Source: Nonomuraea thailandensis (GTDB taxonomy: Bacteria; Actinomycetota; Actinomycetes; Streptosporangiales; Streptosporangiaceae). Taken from it: a stretch of DNA of 64,000 bases. The position numbers and the translations under genes were made by a program. Of this stretch, positions 18,372 through 25,858 are shown piece by piece. The number at the start of each line of letters is the position of its first letter. The first letter of the stretch is position 1. The DNA is taken from NCBI RefSeq assembly GCF_024172165.1, contig NZ_JAMZEB010000002.1:4671501-4735500 (forward strand), written 5' to 3'. The notes beneath the pieces were generated by a model. It saw only the letters and a list, made by a program, of their open reading frames with translations, did not search any database and had not been told where the DNA came from.

Positions 18372-19598
18372 ATGGGACGAAGCAACAGCGGCTTCTCTGT
18401 GGCAGGATTGCGCCGACTGCGCGACGTGCTGGCACGCCATGTCGAGTCCGGAAAGATTCCCGGGCTGGTCGCCCTGGTCAGCCGGGGAGGCCAGACGCAC
18501 GTCGAGGCGATCGGGACGATGCGCGCCGAGGGTGGCGCGCCGATGCGCCGGGACACGATCTTCCGGATGGCGTCGGTGTCCAAGCCGGTCACGACGGCGG
18601 CGGCGATGGTCCTGCTCGATGAGTGCAGGCTGCGGCTCGACGAGCCGGTGGATCCGTGGCTGCCCGAGCTCGCCGACCGGCGCGTGCTGACGCGGCCCGA
18701 CGGCCCGCTGGAGGACACGGTCCCGGCGCGGCGGCCGATCACCGTACGGGACCTGCTGACCTCCACGTTCGGGCTCGGCGTGGACTTCACCATGATGGAC
18801 TCCCCGATCAGGGCTGCGACCTTCAAGGCCACCGACTACAGCGTGGCCTCCGGCCCGGCGCCGCACCCGGACGAGTGGATGCGCCGCCTCGGCGAGCTGC
18901 CGCTGTCACACCAGCCCGGCCAGCGGTGGCTGTACGACCTCAGCTACGAGGTACTCGGCGTGCTGGTCGCCCGGGTCGCCGGCCAGCCGCTGGAGACGTT
19001 CCTGCGCGAACGGGTCCTCGACCCGCTGGGCATGACCGACACCGGGTTCCACGTGCCCGCCGGCAAGGTCGACCGGCTGCCGCCCCTGTACGGGCCCGAC
19101 CCGCGGACCGGCGAGTTCGCCCTGTGGGACGAGGCGGAAGGCGGCCGGGCCAGCCGGCCTGCGGCCTTCCAGGGCGCCAGCGCGCTGGTCTCCACCGCCG
19201 ACGACTACCGCGCCTACTTCCAGATGCTGCTCAACGGCGGCACGCACGAAGGCCGGCGGATCTTGTCCCGGGCCGCCGTCGAGCTGATGACCACCAACCG
19301 CCTCACCCCTGAGCAGGAGGCTGCCCGGGACGCCATGTACAGGAGCATCGCCCATCTGACGGCCGGCCAGGGACAGCACGGCGGCTGGGGCTTCGGGATG
19401 GGGGTGCGCACCTACCGCGGCGACTATGCCCCCACCGGCCAGTTCGGCTGGGACGGCGGCACCGGCACCACCGCCTACGCCGACCCGCACAACCGGCTCA
19501 CCGGCATCCTGCTCACCCAGACCGGCATGTCCACCCTGGACTCGCCGCGACTCATCCACGACTTCTGGACCACCCTCTACCAGGCCATCGACGGCTGA
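18372..19598 (+). CDS. beta-lactamase-fold serine hydrolase (class C-like/EstB type)
   Basis: A 408-residue serine hydrolase of the beta-lactamase (PF00144) family, without a signal peptide. The SxxK nucleophile motif is in MASVSKPVTT (SVSK, about residue 76), the Tyr motif in WLYDLSYEVLG, and the third motif is replaced by GWDGG near the C-terminus, as in esterases such as EstB rather than true beta-lactamases. Start: adjacent ATGs at 18369 and 18372 follow AGGAG; the second has better spacing. Likely esterase or transacylase activity; a bona fide beta-lactamase is unlikely. Divergent from the MerR gene, which probably regulates it. Confidence 0.88.
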   Translation: MGRSNSGFSVAGLRRLRDVLARHVESGKIPGLVALVSRGGQTHVEAIGTMRAEGGAPMRRDTIFRMASVSKPVTTAAAMVLLDECRLRLDEPVDPWLPELADRRVLTRPDGPLEDTVPARRPITVRDLLTSTFGLGVDFTMMDSPIRAATFKATDYSVASGPAPHPDEWMRRLGELPLSHQPGQRWLYDLSYEVLGVLVARVAGQPLETFLRERVLDPLGMTDTGFHVPAGKVDRLPPLYGPDPRTGEFALWDEAEGGRASRPAAFQGASALVSTADDYRAYFQMLLNGGTHEGRRILSRAAVELMTTNRLTPEQEAARDAMYRSIAHLTAGQGQHGGWGFGMGVRTYRGDYAPTGQFGWDGGTGTTAYADPHNRLTGILLTQTGMSTLDSPRLIHDFWTTLYQAIDG

Positions 19599-19690
19599 CA
19601 CGAGCGTTCCCCCGGCTCGCCCACGGCTGGCAGTTCACCGAAGAGGACCTCGCCAACCGGCGCAAGACGGCCCGCGAGGACACCCCCCGC

Positions 19691-19891
19691 ATGGAGATGG
19701 GCCACAGTTACATCATGGCCATCACCTGGGAGCCCGAACGCTGCTCCCCCGACGACCCGGCCCCCAGCTTCGAGGACCAGATGACGGGCCGCGACGCGAC
19801 CGCACTCACCACCCGCCCCGTTCGTGGCCGAGCCTGCCTGAACGGTTCTTCGGACCGGACGGATCTGCAGGGTCACTGGCATGATTCCTGA
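19691..19891 (+). CDS. small open frame, possible gene fragment
   Basis: A 66-codon frame between the serine hydrolase and the second MerR gene. The stretch MEMGHSYIMAITWEPERC and the codons before it (in frame from 19601: FTEEDLANRRKTARED) look protein-like, with coherent hydrophobic/charged alternation and GC3 bias, but the last third is not convincing and overlaps the MerR tail on the other strand. No start with an SD is visible. I do not recognise the family; it may be the remnant of a larger decayed gene. Confidence 0.3.
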   Translation: MEMGHSYIMAITWEPERCSPDDPAPSFEDQMTGRDATALTTRPVRGRACLNGSSDRTDLQGHWHDS

Positions 19892-20685
19892 TCAGGCAGA
19901 ACGCACCTGATGAGTGCTCCGGTCCAGGCATCGGCGGGGATCGGGCCGGAGGACGCCGGCGGGGCGGGCGAGCAACCCGAGGAGGCGGCGGACGGGCGGC
20001 TGACGCTGCGCCCGGCCGCCGCCTTCGACCCGGCCCAGGCCGAGGCTGTGCAGGTGGACGGGGTGCCGCCGGCTGCTGACTCGTAGCGACGCGACCGAGC
20101 ACGCAAGCCTCGTGCCACGGCACGACGTCGCCGTGCTGCGCCGTCACACTCCCACGCCGCCGTCGTGAGCAGCCCCTTCGTCGCCGTCTCCGCGCCTTGC
20201 CGGTCGATCTTGGCGTAGAGCGCCGAGAGCAGGCTCCGGTCGTCCCCGGTCATCCCGGTGACGGCCGCGAACCACTCCCCCGCCAGGTCCTGCACCTCCG
20301 GGTCGGCGGGGTCGGTGCCGCGTTCGGCGTGTACGGCCGCCCGTCCGGCCAGCTCCGCCATGCGGTCGCGCCAGCGCGTGAGCCCTGCCTCGCCGGCCTC
20401 CGCGTGCCGCTGCTTGAGGCCGGCGAACTGGTCGGGAGAGAAGTGTCTGGCTTGCATCATCGCCTCCATGGCTTCGATGAGCTGGTCGATCGACGGCTCG
20501 CGAGCCTCGCGCAGCGCCAGGATGCGGTACAGGCGGCGTACCTCATCGCCCGTGTAGAGGCGATGGCCTGTCGGCGAGCGCCCGGCCGGGCGCAGCAGCC
20601 CGATGTGGTGGAAATGGCGCAGGGTCCGCACGGTCAGCCCGGTGGCTGCGGCGAGTTCGCCGATCTTCCAGAGCTGTTCGGTCAC
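19873..20685 (-). CDS. MerR family transcriptional regulator with TipAS-like domain (C-terminus possibly frameshifted)
   Basis: Winged HTH KIGELAAATGLTVRTLRHFH and then HIGLLRPAGRSPTGHRLY (residues 7-44), followed by a TipAS-type ligand domain (MQARHFSPDQFAGLKQRHAE; LAGEWFAAVTGMTGDD). The family-like sequence ends near TKGLLTTAAWE (about residue 180); the following 90 residues are Arg/Ser/Ala-rich with no resemblance to a TipAS end, suggesting a frameshift or fused non-coding tail. TipAS domains bind thiopeptides or other hydrophobic ligands. Start: GTG 20685. Facing upstream is a decayed hydrolase. Possibly functional in a shorter form. Confidence 0.75.
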   Translation of the reverse strand: MTEQLWKIGELAAATGLTVRTLRHFHHIGLLRPAGRSPTGHRLYTGDEVRRLYRILALREAREPSIDQLIEAMEAMMQARHFSPDQFAGLKQRHAEAGEAGLTRWRDRMAELAGRAAVHAERGTDPADPEVQDLAGEWFAAVTGMTGDDRSLLSALYAKIDRQGAETATKGLLTTAAWECDGAARRRRAVARGLRARSRRYESAAGGTPSTCTASAWAGSKAAAGRSVSRPSAASSGCSPAPPASSGPIPADAWTGALIRCVLPDQESCQ

Positions 20686-20858
20686 ATCAGGGACGCTACG
20701 ACCTGACGCCGCGTCAACCGCAACCCCGAGCTGGCGCGACCCGAACTGTCGCGATCGCGCGCATCACAGCGGCGCCGTGGCGGGCCCGGCGGCGACACCA
20801 CGTGTTCCAGGGGGCGGCGGGGCGAACCGTCCGGCTGAGCAGGGAGCTCGCGCGCCAC

Positions 20859-21353
20859 AACCTGACCGCCGAGCAGTTCCAGGCGGAATGGGACAGGCTG
20901 GCGGGGCTGGACCACCGCCCCACGCACGTCGACTGGCCTCGCGAACCAGGGCTACCGCCCGGTGCACGTCAGCGGCTACATGGTGGGCGGCACCGAGCTG
21001 TTCGCGGCGATCTTCGCGCACGGCGACGGTCCCTTCTGATCCGCCAGGCACGGCCTCGACTCCGCCGCCTACCGGGCGGCCTTCGACGATCATGTGCGCC
21101 GCGGCTACCGGCCGGTCAAGGCGAGCGGGTACGGCCTGCCGCGCTTCGCCGCGATCCGGGTGAGCCAGACGGCCGGCGACTTCTCCCGCGTCGACGCCAC
21201 CGTCATGTCCCGGGCACTGCGGCCATCGTCGTGCGCACCGGGAACGAGTTCTGCTGGGCAGCCGCGGCCAACGGCAACAACGCCGACCTGGACACGATGA
21301 TGTGGGACGTCTACCGCTCCGTCTCCACCTGGCCCGCCCACAACCTGTTCTAG
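20859..21353 (+). pseudogene. remnant of a secreted serine hydrolase with BTRD1-type repeats
   Basis: Fragments of one protein occur in two frames. LTAEQFQAEWDRLAG, then after a frame change NQGYRPVHVSGYMVGG, ELFAAIFAHGDGPF, an in-frame TGA (21037-21039) where TGG is expected, SARHGLDSAAYRAAFDD, RRGYRPVKASGYG. These are repeats of the bacterial tandem repeat domain 1 (polyglycine hydrolase-like proteins). After another frame change the C-terminal end of a beta-lactamase-fold domain appears (PGTAAIVVRTGNEFCW ... MMWDVYRSVSTWPAHNLF). The catalytic SxxK part is missing. Intact relatives have repeats plus a complete hydrolase domain. A nonsense codon, two frameshifts and an internal deletion mark it as dead. 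Confidence 0.82.
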
Positions 21354-21467
21354 TCAGCGGGGCAAGCCCGCTCGCCGAGACCCCCGGGCGCCGCCGAAGA
21401 CGACAGCGGTCCGCGGACCCTGCGGACCGCTCGCCACACCTGCTGTTCCGCTGCGACGACGATCCCG

Positions 21468-21502
21468 ACATCCGTAAGATATGTGGCCCAAGTATCGGAT
21501 GT
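21468..21502. promoter_or_regulatory. long inverted repeat upstream of the secreted serine hydrolase
   Basis: ACATCCG (21468-21474) and CGGATGT (21496-21502) are perfect 7-bp arms separated by 21 bp, ending 16 bp before the GTG start at 21519. It could be a two-half-site operator or a weak 5' hairpin; no regulator is adjacent except the MerR at 19873-20685. Confidence 0.4.
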
Positions 21503-21518
21503 TACTTAAGGGGCATAA

Positions 21519-22757
21519 GTGACGAGCCTTTCCCGCAGAGCTCTGCTCGCGGCGGCGCCGGCGGCGGCGCTGATCGCCGGACGACCGGCGCAGGCGGCAC
21601 CACCGACTCCTGTCGTACGCACGTCGGGAACGGCGCCGGCCCAGCTGGCGGGGTACGACACCCTGCTCAAGAAGTTCGTGCTGGATCGCCAGATCAGGGC
21701 CGCGCAGCTGGCCATCATGAAGAACGGCAAGATCCTGCTCGCGCGCGGCTACTGCTACGACGACTACTCCAGGCTGCCGGCCACCCCGTCGCCGACGTCG
21801 TTGTTCCGGATCGCCAGCCTGAGCAAGAACATCACCTCGGCCGCCGCCATGCGCCTGGTGCAGGACGGCAGGCTGAGCCTGTCGGCCAAGGTCACCCAGC
21901 TGCTCGGCCTCACCCCGGCCGACGCCCGGATGGAGCAGGTCACCGTGCTCCGCCTCATGCAGCACCTCGGCGGCTGGGACCGCGACGTCTCCAAGGACCA
22001 GCTCTGGCTGGACCACACCATCTCGGCCGCGCTCGACGTGCCGCTGCCGATCGGGCACGACGACATCGTCCGGTACGCCACCGCCCGCCCGCTCGATCAC
22101 GCCCCGGGCACCAAGATGGTCTACAGCAACTACGGCTACCTGCTGCTCGGCCGGATCATCGAGAAGGTCTCGGGGCAGCCCTACGAGACGTACGTCAAGA
22201 CCAAGCTGCTCAAGCCGCTCGGCATCACCCGCATGGAGCTCGGCAGGAGCCTGCGGAGCGAGGCCGCGGCCGGCGAGGTCCGCTACGAGTCGCAGTACAC
22301 GAACAAGACCGTCCTCGACACCTCCGGCACCACCGTCCCGTACCCCTACGGCGGTTTCAACATGCCCAACCAGGACGCCAACGGCGGCTGGCTGGCCTCC
22401 GCCGTGGACCTCGTCCGCTGGACCCTCGCCTTCGACCGGCCGGGCACCGTCCTGAGCTCGGCCTCGATCGCCAAGCTGGTGGCCAAGCCGGAGATCGGCG
22501 TCAACGAGTACGGCTCCTGGTACGGCGGCGGCTGGTGGTGCCGCCAGGTCACCGGCCACCTCAACACCTGGCACAACGGCTCGATGCCCGGCACGTTCGC
22601 CTACCTGGCGCGGCTGCAGAACGGGTTCAGCTACGCCCTGCTGTTCAACCGGCGCGAGGAGAGCGGTTCCCTCGACTACGACGGGATCGACGACGACATG
22701 AACAAGGTGACCGTGTCCTCCTGGCCCACCACCGACCTGACCTCGAAGTACTTCTGA
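21519..22757 (+). CDS. secreted beta-lactamase-fold serine hydrolase
   Basis: A 412-residue exported hydrolase (PF00144). The N-terminus is a Tat-type signal (SRRALLAAAPAAALIAG, cleavage after AQA near residue 26). SxxK is SLSK within RIASLSKNIT, the YxN motif is YSN in YSNYGYLLLG, and the third motif is HNGSMPGT, so all three active-site motifs of a D-Ala-D-Ala peptidase/esterase/class C-like enzyme are intact. Start: GTG 21519 after AAGGGG. Its C-terminal GSMPGTFAYLARL matches the surviving end of the neighbouring pseudogene in family, suggesting the two are related copies. Substrate unknown. Confidence 0.9.
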   Translation: MTSLSRRALLAAAPAAALIAGRPAQAAPPTPVVRTSGTAPAQLAGYDTLLKKFVLDRQIRAAQLAIMKNGKILLARGYCYDDYSRLPATPSPTSLFRIASLSKNITSAAAMRLVQDGRLSLSAKVTQLLGLTPADARMEQVTVLRLMQHLGGWDRDVSKDQLWLDHTISAALDVPLPIGHDDIVRYATARPLDHAPGTKMVYSNYGYLLLGRIIEKVSGQPYETYVKTKLLKPLGITRMELGRSLRSEAAAGEVRYESQYTNKTVLDTSGTTVPYPYGGFNMPNQDANGGWLASAVDLVRWTLAFDRPGTVLSSASIAKLVAKPEIGVNEYGSWYGGGWWCRQVTGHLNTWHNGSMPGTFAYLARLQNGFSYALLFNRREESGSLDYDGIDDDMNKVTVSSWPTTDLTSKYF

Positions 22758-22841
22758 GCTGAGCGACCACTCCCCCGCCGTCGTCACCTTGTCCCCGGCC
22801 ATGGGGCGGCGCTTCGCCGAGCGCTCCTTCGCCGACACGTT

Positions 22842-22859
22842 GTCCCCATAAAGGGGGAC
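22842..22859. promoter_or_regulatory. inverted repeat upstream of the response regulator gene
   Basis: GTCCCC (22842-22847) and GGGGAC (22854-22859) form a perfect inverted repeat around ATAAAG, about 50 bp upstream of the response regulator ATG. It may be a site for that regulator or for a repressor; a weak terminator is less likely because no stable long stem forms. Confidence 0.45.
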
Positions 22860-22909
22860 TTGGCATGAGATCATCTTTCGAGTCAGGCTGGCTCATGCGG
22901 GAGTGGGAC

Positions 22910-23533
22910 ATGATCAGGGTCGCGGTCGTCGACGATCACGATCTCATCCGCCACGGCCTGGAGCACCTCCTGCACAGCACCGGCGAGTTCGAGGTGGTGC
23001 TCAGCGGCCGCGACCTTGGCGTCCTGGACGGCCGGACCGACCTGGACGTGCTCATCCTGGACCTCTATCTCGGCGTTGACGAGCCGTGCCTGCCCGCCAT
23101 CGCCGAGCTGTCGCCGCTGTACAACGTGCTGGTGGTGTCCGCCTCCGCCAAGCCGGACGACCTGGTGCACGCCATCCGGGCGGGGGCCCGGGGGTATGTG
23201 ACCAAGAGCGACCCGGCCGAGCTCATGACCACCGCGCTGCGCACCGTCGCCGCCCGGGGCTTCTACCTGTCGGCGGGGCTCGCCGACATCCTGCACGCGC
23301 ACCTGGCCGCTCCGGCGCCGGACCCCGAGCCCGCCGTCCGACTGTCGCCGCGCGAGGAGGAGACGCTCGCCTACATCGCCCAGGGCTTCACCTACGACCA
23401 GATCGCCCGGCGCATGGGCATCAAGAAGTCGACCGTCGACACCCACATCGAACGCATCCGGCACAAGCTGCAGGTGGACAACAAGGCCCAGTTGATCGCC
23501 GCGGCGCTGCGCCGGCTCGAACGGGGGAGATGA
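22910..23533 (+). CDS. NarL/LuxR-type response regulator
   Basis: A 207-residue response regulator. Receiver domain: acidic pair in VVDDHDLIRHG, phospho-acceptor Asp51 in LILDLYLG, Lys of the KSDPAEL motif. C-terminal LuxR HTH: LSPREEETLAYIAQGFTYDQ, then IARRMGIKKSTVDTHIERIR. Start: ATG 22910 with GGGAG at 7 bases; upstream in-frame ATGs lack an SD. It overlaps its kinase by ATGA. HTH variation (IKKSTVDTHIERI rather than the common SEKTVKNHV) suggests a non-consensus target. Function of the pathway is unknown; nearby candidates are the secreted hydrolase and the DUF2690 protein. Confidence 0.93.
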   Translation: MIRVAVVDDHDLIRHGLEHLLHSTGEFEVVLSGRDLGVLDGRTDLDVLILDLYLGVDEPCLPAIAELSPLYNVLVVSASAKPDDLVHAIRAGARGYVTKSDPAELMTTALRTVAARGFYLSAGLADILHAHLAAPAPDPEPAVRLSPREEETLAYIAQGFTYDQIARRMGIKKSTVDTHIERIRHKLQVDNKAQLIAAALRRLERGR

Positions 23534-24663
23534 ACGGTCACGGTGAGGCGCGGCGGCGCACCGAGAGCGCGCTGGCCTGGACGCTCATCCTCTTCCGCGC
23601 CGCCGCCTTCGCCGAGGTGATCGCGCTCAACTTCGTCGGCGACAGCGGGTGGCGCAGGCAGGTGCCGGGGTTCGCGCCCGCGCTGCTTTTCCTGGGTCTG
23701 CAGAGCGCGCTCGTCGTGGCCCTCACCCGGCGGCGCAGGAGGGTGCCGCCCGCCTGGCTGATCACCGCTGACTCCGTGCTGACCGCGGCGACCGCGATGG
23801 CGATGACCGTGATCGCGGGCAGCGCGGTCAAGGGCTCGGGGCCCGATTTCATGCTGCCCTACATGCTGCTGGTCGCCATCGGCATCGGCGCGGCCTTCCG
23901 CACCCTGCGGGCGGCCCTGGCGGCCACCGCCCCGCTGGTGGCCGCCTACCTGTACATGCAGGCCTGGAGCGGCTTCTTCTGGCTGGGCGCGGTGCCGCAC
24001 ACCGTCGGCTTCTGGGTCGACTCCGCCATCGCCTGGTTCGTCGCCGCCGTGCTGCGCCGCAACGCCACCGAGCTGGACGAGACCCGCGAGCAGGTCGCCA
24101 GGCTGGCCGCCGAGCAGGAACGCACCCGCAACGGGCGCGTCCTGCACGATCGGGTGCTCCAGACGATGGAGGCGCTGGTACGCGACGGCTGGCTGGCCGA
24201 CGAGAAGGTCCGGGCCCACGTCGCCGCCGAAGCCCGCTGGCTGCGCGGATACGTGCGCGGCGAGCACGACAGCTCCGGCAGCAACCTGACCGCCGCTCTG
24301 GAGGAGGTCGCCGAGCAGGCCATCCGTGCCGGACTGACGGTCGATCTCAACGCGGCGGGACTGCGCGCCGCCGGCACGGTGCTGCCCGTGGCCACCGTCG
24401 AGGCGCTGTCCGGGGCGGTGCGCGAGGCCCTGACCAACGTGCGCAAGCATGCAGGCACCGGCCAGGCCGTGGTCCGGGCGCGGGTGGAGGGCGGCCTCGT
24501 GGTCGTCGGAGTGCTCGATCACGGTACGGGGTTCACCGCGCGTGGCCGCGGAGTGGGACTGCGTGAGTCCATCGAGCGGCGCGTCGCCGAGATCGGCGGC
24601 AGCACCTCGGTAGAGTCCGCGCCGGGGGAAGGCACACTCGTGGAGCTGCGTGTCCCCCTTTGA
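23530..24663 (+). CDS. HisKA_3-type sensor histidine kinase
   Basis: A 377-residue membrane kinase. Five to six hydrophobic segments (about residues 15-170, for example LLVAIGIGAAFRTLRAALAA) form the sensor; there is no large extracellular loop, so the signal may be in the membrane. The phospho-acceptor motif is NGRVLHDRVLQTMEAL, a divergent HisKA_3 box, followed by an HATPase domain with N box REALTNVRKHAG, G1 LDHGTGF and G2 GRGVGLRESIERR. It overlaps the response regulator by four bases, so the pair is co-expressed at a fixed ratio. Confidence 0.92.
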   Translation: MNGHGEARRRTESALAWTLILFRAAAFAEVIALNFVGDSGWRRQVPGFAPALLFLGLQSALVVALTRRRRRVPPAWLITADSVLTAATAMAMTVIAGSAVKGSGPDFMLPYMLLVAIGIGAAFRTLRAALAATAPLVAAYLYMQAWSGFFWLGAVPHTVGFWVDSAIAWFVAAVLRRNATELDETREQVARLAAEQERTRNGRVLHDRVLQTMEALVRDGWLADEKVRAHVAAEARWLRGYVRGEHDSSGSNLTAALEEVAEQAIRAGLTVDLNAAGLRAAGTVLPVATVEALSGAVREALTNVRKHAGTGQAVVRARVEGGLVVVGVLDHGTGFTARGRGVGLRESIERRVAEIGGSTSVESAPGEGTLVELRVPL

Positions 24664-24729
24664 GCCCCGGCATTGTCCGGTAATTTCCCGACTGCCGAGG
24701 GACCGGATCCGTCGCGGAAACTGATCGGC

Positions 24730-25221
24730 GTGAAACGATCCATCGCTCAGGCAGCAGCGGCTCTGCTGACCGCAGCCGGACTCACCGTGGCCCTGCCCGC
24801 CTCCGCCTCCGCCACCGCACCCCGTTGCCGCGGCTACGAGTGCGACGCCAAGTACGCCTCCGCCACCGGCTGCGACGTCGATGCCTACGTGCCCAGAAGG
24901 GAGGGCGCCAAGATCACTACCGGCCGCGGCGTGCTGCAGGTGTACTGGGGACCCAAGTGCTCCACCAACTGGGGCGTCTTCGAACCCACCGCCCCAGGCA
25001 GCTACAGGGTGTTGATCTACCGCCAGGACGTCGGCCACGAGGGGTACGCAGGCTACCCGATGCAGCGGCGAGTCGTCGCCGACGAGATCCCGATCGTCCA
25101 GCTGCGCACCCGCATGTTCTACGCGCCCGTGGCCCCGGTCAAGGTCTGCGTGGACGTGCCTGCCGGGGGCCGGGTCAGCGCGGACAGCTGGACCAGGTAC
25201 GCGTGCACGGAGTGGATCTGA
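24730..25221 (+). CDS. secreted DUF2690 family protein
   Basis: A 163-residue exported protein: Sec signal VKRSIAQAAAALLTAAGLTV followed by ALPASASA (cleavage near residue 29). The mature part matches the DUF2690 pattern: CRGYECDAKYASATGCDVDA, then YWGPKCSTNWGVF; the six Cys suggest disulfides. The domain is common in actinomycetes and its function is unknown. Start: GTG 24730; an upstream in-frame TTG at 24673 would bury the signal peptide. It follows the two-component system by 66 bp on the same strand and could be a member or target of it. Confidence 0.82.
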   Translation: MKRSIAQAAAALLTAAGLTVALPASASATAPRCRGYECDAKYASATGCDVDAYVPRREGAKITTGRGVLQVYWGPKCSTNWGVFEPTAPGSYRVLIYRQDVGHEGYAGYPMQRRVVADEIPIVQLRTRMFYAPVAPVKVCVDVPAGGRVSADSWTRYACTEWI

Positions 25222-25307
25222 CCCGGAGCGCCTCCCTGCTGAACAGGTGCGGGCAGCCGGCCTTCAACTCACGCCGTTCAAGCCATTCGAACTGAAAGGA
25301 CCTGGCC

Positions 25308-25793
25308 ATGACAAGCACCGCGGACTACCGGACGACCATGCGGGTGAAAGCCTCTCCTGACGCCCTCTTCGACGCGCTCACCACCATCACGGGGCTCACG
25401 GCATGGTGGAACCCGGCGACCGGATCCGGCGCGACCGGCGGCGAGCTCCGATTCCTCATGAACGCCTCCGAGCCACTCGTGATCCACGTCGATGCGGCGA
25501 CCCGGCCGACGTCGGTGCGATGGACCGTCATCGACTGTCCCTTCCTGCCCGACTGGATCGGCACCAGGCCCGCGTTCACCATCACCCCGCTCGACGGCGA
25601 CACATCCGAACTCGTCTTCCGCCACCAGGGCCTGAGCGAGGGCCTGGAGTGCTTCGGCATGTGCAGCCGCAGCTGGGAGCACTACATGACGAGTCTGCGC
25701 GACTACCTGGAGGCCGGCTGCGGGAGCCCGTTCGGCAGCCCCGCAGACGTCGCCCGCCGACAAGCACAGGCAACCGGCACGTCCCTGTCTTAG
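25308..25793 (+). CDS. SRPBCC/AHSA1-like domain protein
   Basis: A 161-residue protein of the START/AHSA1 helix-grip fold, which binds small hydrophobic ligands or acts as a co-chaperone-like module. Family features: TTMRVKASPDALFDALTTI at the start, GLTAWWNPATGSGATGGELR, TSELVFRHQGL and the terminal SWEHYMTSLRDYLEAG. Start: ATG 25308 after AAAGGA. No partner gene is obvious; it converges on the large WD40 gene. Function unknown beyond the fold. Confidence 0.85.
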   Translation: MTSTADYRTTMRVKASPDALFDALTTITGLTAWWNPATGSGATGGELRFLMNASEPLVIHVDAATRPTSVRWTVIDCPFLPDWIGTRPAFTITPLDGDTSELVFRHQGLSEGLECFGMCSRSWEHYMTSLRDYLEAGCGSPFGSPADVARRQAQATGTSLS

Positions 25794-25858
25794 GAAGCCC
25801 TCGACGCCGCGCCACCCCATGACGATGCGGTGCACGATCGGATCAGAAGGCGGGCGGG

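Noticed and set aside
18372..19598. Interpretation of the serine hydrolase as a beta-lactamase resistance gene
   Set aside because: No signal peptide, and the third active-site motif is GWDGG rather than KTG or HxG, which points to an esterase-like enzyme.
19910..20086. 58-codon plus-strand frame opposite the MerR tail
   Set aside because: Ala/Glu/Pro-rich with no start signal or known family; it may simply be the complement of the odd MerR tail.
24661..24700. CATTGTCCGG half-site near the end of the histidine kinase gene as another TetR site
   Set aside because: Only one arm of the CCGGACA palindrome is present, without a partner at the right spacing.
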